Assembly: GCA_039183375.1 (NCBI GenBank)
Contig: JBCDBQ010000484.1
Coordinates: 1-5,906, forward strand
Direction of reading: 5' to 3'
DNA length: 5,906 nt
From: Tectiglobus sp039183375
Lineage (GTDB): Bacteria; Pseudomonadota; Alphaproteobacteria; Rhizobiales; Hyphomicrobiaceae
The position numbers and the translations under genes are program-made. Position 1 is the stretch's first letter; the number at the start of each line of letters is the position of its first letter. The notes beneath the pieces were generated by a model. It did not search any database, was not told the origin of the DNA, and worked only from the letters and a program-made list of their open reading frames with translations. Of this stretch, positions 4,795 through 5,906 are shown in pieces.

Positions 4795-5715
4795 ATGAAC
4801 TTGGTGGATCGATTGCGCCGCGCCCAGGACGGCGCGATTGTAAATCGGATGGGTGAGCGTGTCGGCCTTGATAGCGATCAGGCCGGTGCCGTTCTTGAAC
4901 AGGTCATCCCTGAACTGACGCACAACATTGAGCGCAATACTTTATCTCGCGGCGGTCTTGCCGATCTTATCGACACACTTTCGCAATTGCACCGCTCGGA
5001 CTACCTCGGTGATCCCGACCTGGTCGGCGGTGAGCGCGCCCGCGAAGACGGCACGGAATTGCTCGAGCAGATTGTTGGTACCAAGCACCAAAGCCGTATC
5101 ATTGCAGCACGCGCCGCACGCCAGACCGGAGTGCCGGCTGATAAGATCGAACGCATGCTACCTGAAATCGCGGCGGTCTCTATGGGCGGACTTTCCCAAC
5201 AGACCTTCGGCCCGATTGGAGACATCTTAAGCAAATTGCCGGGTGGACCTGAATTGGGTAGTGCACCAACAGGGGGAGGAGGCTTTTCGGGTCAAAGCCC
5301 ATTGCCAGTTCCCGGCCAGAGCACGCCGAGCAGTCCGATGGATCAAGGCCCCTTGGGTAATGGATGGTCTCATGACAGCAGCAGCGGTGCGCCGAGCTTT
5401 CCCGATGCTGGTGGCCGCGGTCAATTCGAGAACCAAAGCCCCTTACCTGTTCCTGGTGGCGCACCGGGCGGCAATTGGGGTGGCGGCTCAGGTGGCCAAG
5501 GACAGCGCGGTGGCTATAGAGACCTTTCTGACATACTGCGCCGGCGCGGCGGCGGGTTGCCAGGACAAGGCGGCGGATCACTGTGGTCGATCGTCCGCCA
5601 AGTGATTGGGTCAGCGCTTGGCTTTCGCAACGGCGGCGTGATGAGCTGGATCATCCGGTTGATCCTGTTTCGGGTCGCTTGGCCGATGCTCAAGCGGGTT
5701 CTGTTTGGACGCTAA
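4795..5715 (+). CDS. DUF937 (YidB-like) domain protein with Gly/Pro-rich linker and hydrophobic C-terminus
   Basis: The 306-residue protein begins at the ATG served by AAAGGG (4782-4787). Residues 1 to about 150 form a helical DUF937/YidB-type domain. Typical features are an N-terminal helix, GLDSDQAGAVLEQVIPEL (24-41), a DLID..SQ segment, GDPDLVGGERAREDGTELLEQIVG (72-95, with the glycine and L/I pattern of the family), and VPADKIERMLPEIA (113-126). Residues 150-260 are a disordered-looking Gly/Pro/Ser/Gln linker containing QSPLPVPG twice (167-174 and 214-221). The C-terminus (263-306) is hydrophobic with interspersed Arg/Lys: a SLWSIVRQVIGSALGF helix and then MSWIIRLILFRVAWPMLKRVLF. It could insert into or lie on a membrane. 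No signal peptide is visible, so the N-domain is probably cytoplasmic. DUF937 function is unknown and I assign none. The gene converges on thyA with five bases between the stops. Confidence 0.85.
   Translation: MNLVDRLRRAQDGAIVNRMGERVGLDSDQAGAVLEQVIPELTHNIERNTLSRGGLADLIDTLSQLHRSDYLGDPDLVGGERAREDGTELLEQIVGTKHQSRIIAARAARQTGVPADKIERMLPEIAAVSMGGLSQQTFGPIGDILSKLPGGPELGSAPTGGGGFSGQSPLPVPGQSTPSSPMDQGPLGNGWSHDSSSGAPSFPDAGGRGQFENQSPLPVPGGAPGGNWGGGSGGQGQRGGYRDLSDILRRRGGGLPGQGGGSLWSIVRQVIGSALGFRNGGVMSWIIRLILFRVAWPMLKRVLFGR
5293..5316 (+). repeat. First copy of the in-frame QSPLPVPG repeat
   Basis: Eight codons read QSPLPVPG. The second copy at 5434-5457 encodes the same peptide with five synonymous third-base changes, which suggests the peptide rather than the DNA has been kept. 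Confidence 0.75.
5434..5457 (+). repeat. Second copy of the in-frame QSPLPVPG repeat
   Basis: It matches the copy at 5293-5316 in protein sequence, 47 codons downstream. Both are preceded by a short Gly/aromatic context (GGFSG and GQFEN). Confidence 0.75.
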
Positions 5716-5720
5716 GCACT

Positions 5721-5906
5721 CTATACGGCAACCGGTGCCTTGATATGCGGATGCGGGTCATAGTCCACGACTTCGAAGTCTTCGAAGACGAAATCAAAGA
5801 TATTGTGGACTTCCGGATTGATTTTCATTTGTGGTAGCGCACGAGGCGCGCGCTTGAGTTGTTCCTCGGCCTGATCAAGATGGTTCAGATAAAGGTGCGC
5901 ATCTCC
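5721..5906 (-). CDS. thyA: Thymidylate synthase, C-terminal fragment (cut by window edge)
   Basis: These 61 codons and a TAG stop encode the C-terminus of ThyA, which methylates dUMP to dTMP using 5,10-methylenetetrahydrofolate in the cytoplasm. The fragment begins GDAHLYLNHLDQ, corresponding to the GDxHxY motif whose His and Tyr hydrogen-bond the dUMP ribose (H207 and Y209 in Escherichia coli). It continues with REP-like RAP and PLP-like ALP, then IFDFVFEDFEV, and ends with YDPHPHIKAPVAV, the conserved tail that closes over the active site. No frameshift is visible. The catalytic cysteine lies beyond the edge. The stop faces the DUF937 stop at a distance of five bases, leaving no intergenic room for a terminator. 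Confidence 0.97.
   Translation of the reverse strand, partial: GDAHLYLNHLDQAEEQLKRAPRALPQMKINPEVHNIFDFVFEDFEVVDYDPHPHIKAPVAV

Noticed and set aside
5769..5789. Two overlapping perfect 12-base palindromes around TTCGAA
   Set aside because: They are fully explained by thyA codons for the conserved V-F-E-D-F-E-V stretch, where Phe-Glu is written TTC GAA twice.
5763..5820. GTCCAC ... GTGGAC inverted repeat
   Set aside because: The arms are six bases with a loop of more than 40 inside thyA coding sequence; it is likely chance.

Overview
The window looks like chromosomal DNA of an alphaproteobacterium, most likely Hyphomicrobiales (Rhizobiales). The main reasons are a DUF1134/EipA-type envelope protein, a family typical of this class, a moderately GC-rich composition, and long intact genes with well-placed Shine-Dalgarno sites. 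No RNA genes, insertion sequences, phage genes or CRISPR arrays are visible. The genus cannot be fixed from the sequence alone.

Left part (1-2372) is metabolic. On the minus strand a 3-hydroxyisobutyrate dehydrogenase-like enzyme (255-1148) is followed, after about 50 bases, by the start of an AMP-forming acyl-CoA ligase that runs off the left edge (1-200). Divergent from them across a 195-base gap is a PLP-dependent enzyme of the D-cysteine desulfhydrase / ACC deaminase / cysteate lyase group (1344-2372). Its K, S and N active-site framework is intact but two substrate-pocket motifs differ from those in characterised members. The three genes could form a small catabolic module (amino-group or sulfur elimination, hydroxyacid oxidation, CoA activation), but that is inference.

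Middle part (2373-5715) is an all-plus-strand run of three envelope-type genes. First comes an exported lytic-transglycosylase-like protein with a very basic C-terminal tail (2514-3329). Second is an exported DUF1134/EipA-family protein (3537-4679) carrying an extra N-terminal helical region of about 130 residues and a proline-rich linker. Third is a DUF937 protein (4795-5715) with a Gly/Pro-rich linker containing a repeated QSPLPVPG motif and a hydrophobic, cationic C-terminus. The gaps are 141, 207 and 115 bases, so each gene may have its own promoter; only weak promoter candidates can be seen.

Right edge (5721-5906) is the C-terminal 61 residues of thymidylate synthase (thyA) on the minus strand. 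It converges on the DUF937 gene with only 5 bases between the two stop codons.

The points most worth following up are the extended EipA architecture, the atypical active-site motifs of the PLP enzyme, and the cationic tail of the transglycosylase. Nothing here amounts to a clear new multi-gene defence or mobile system.
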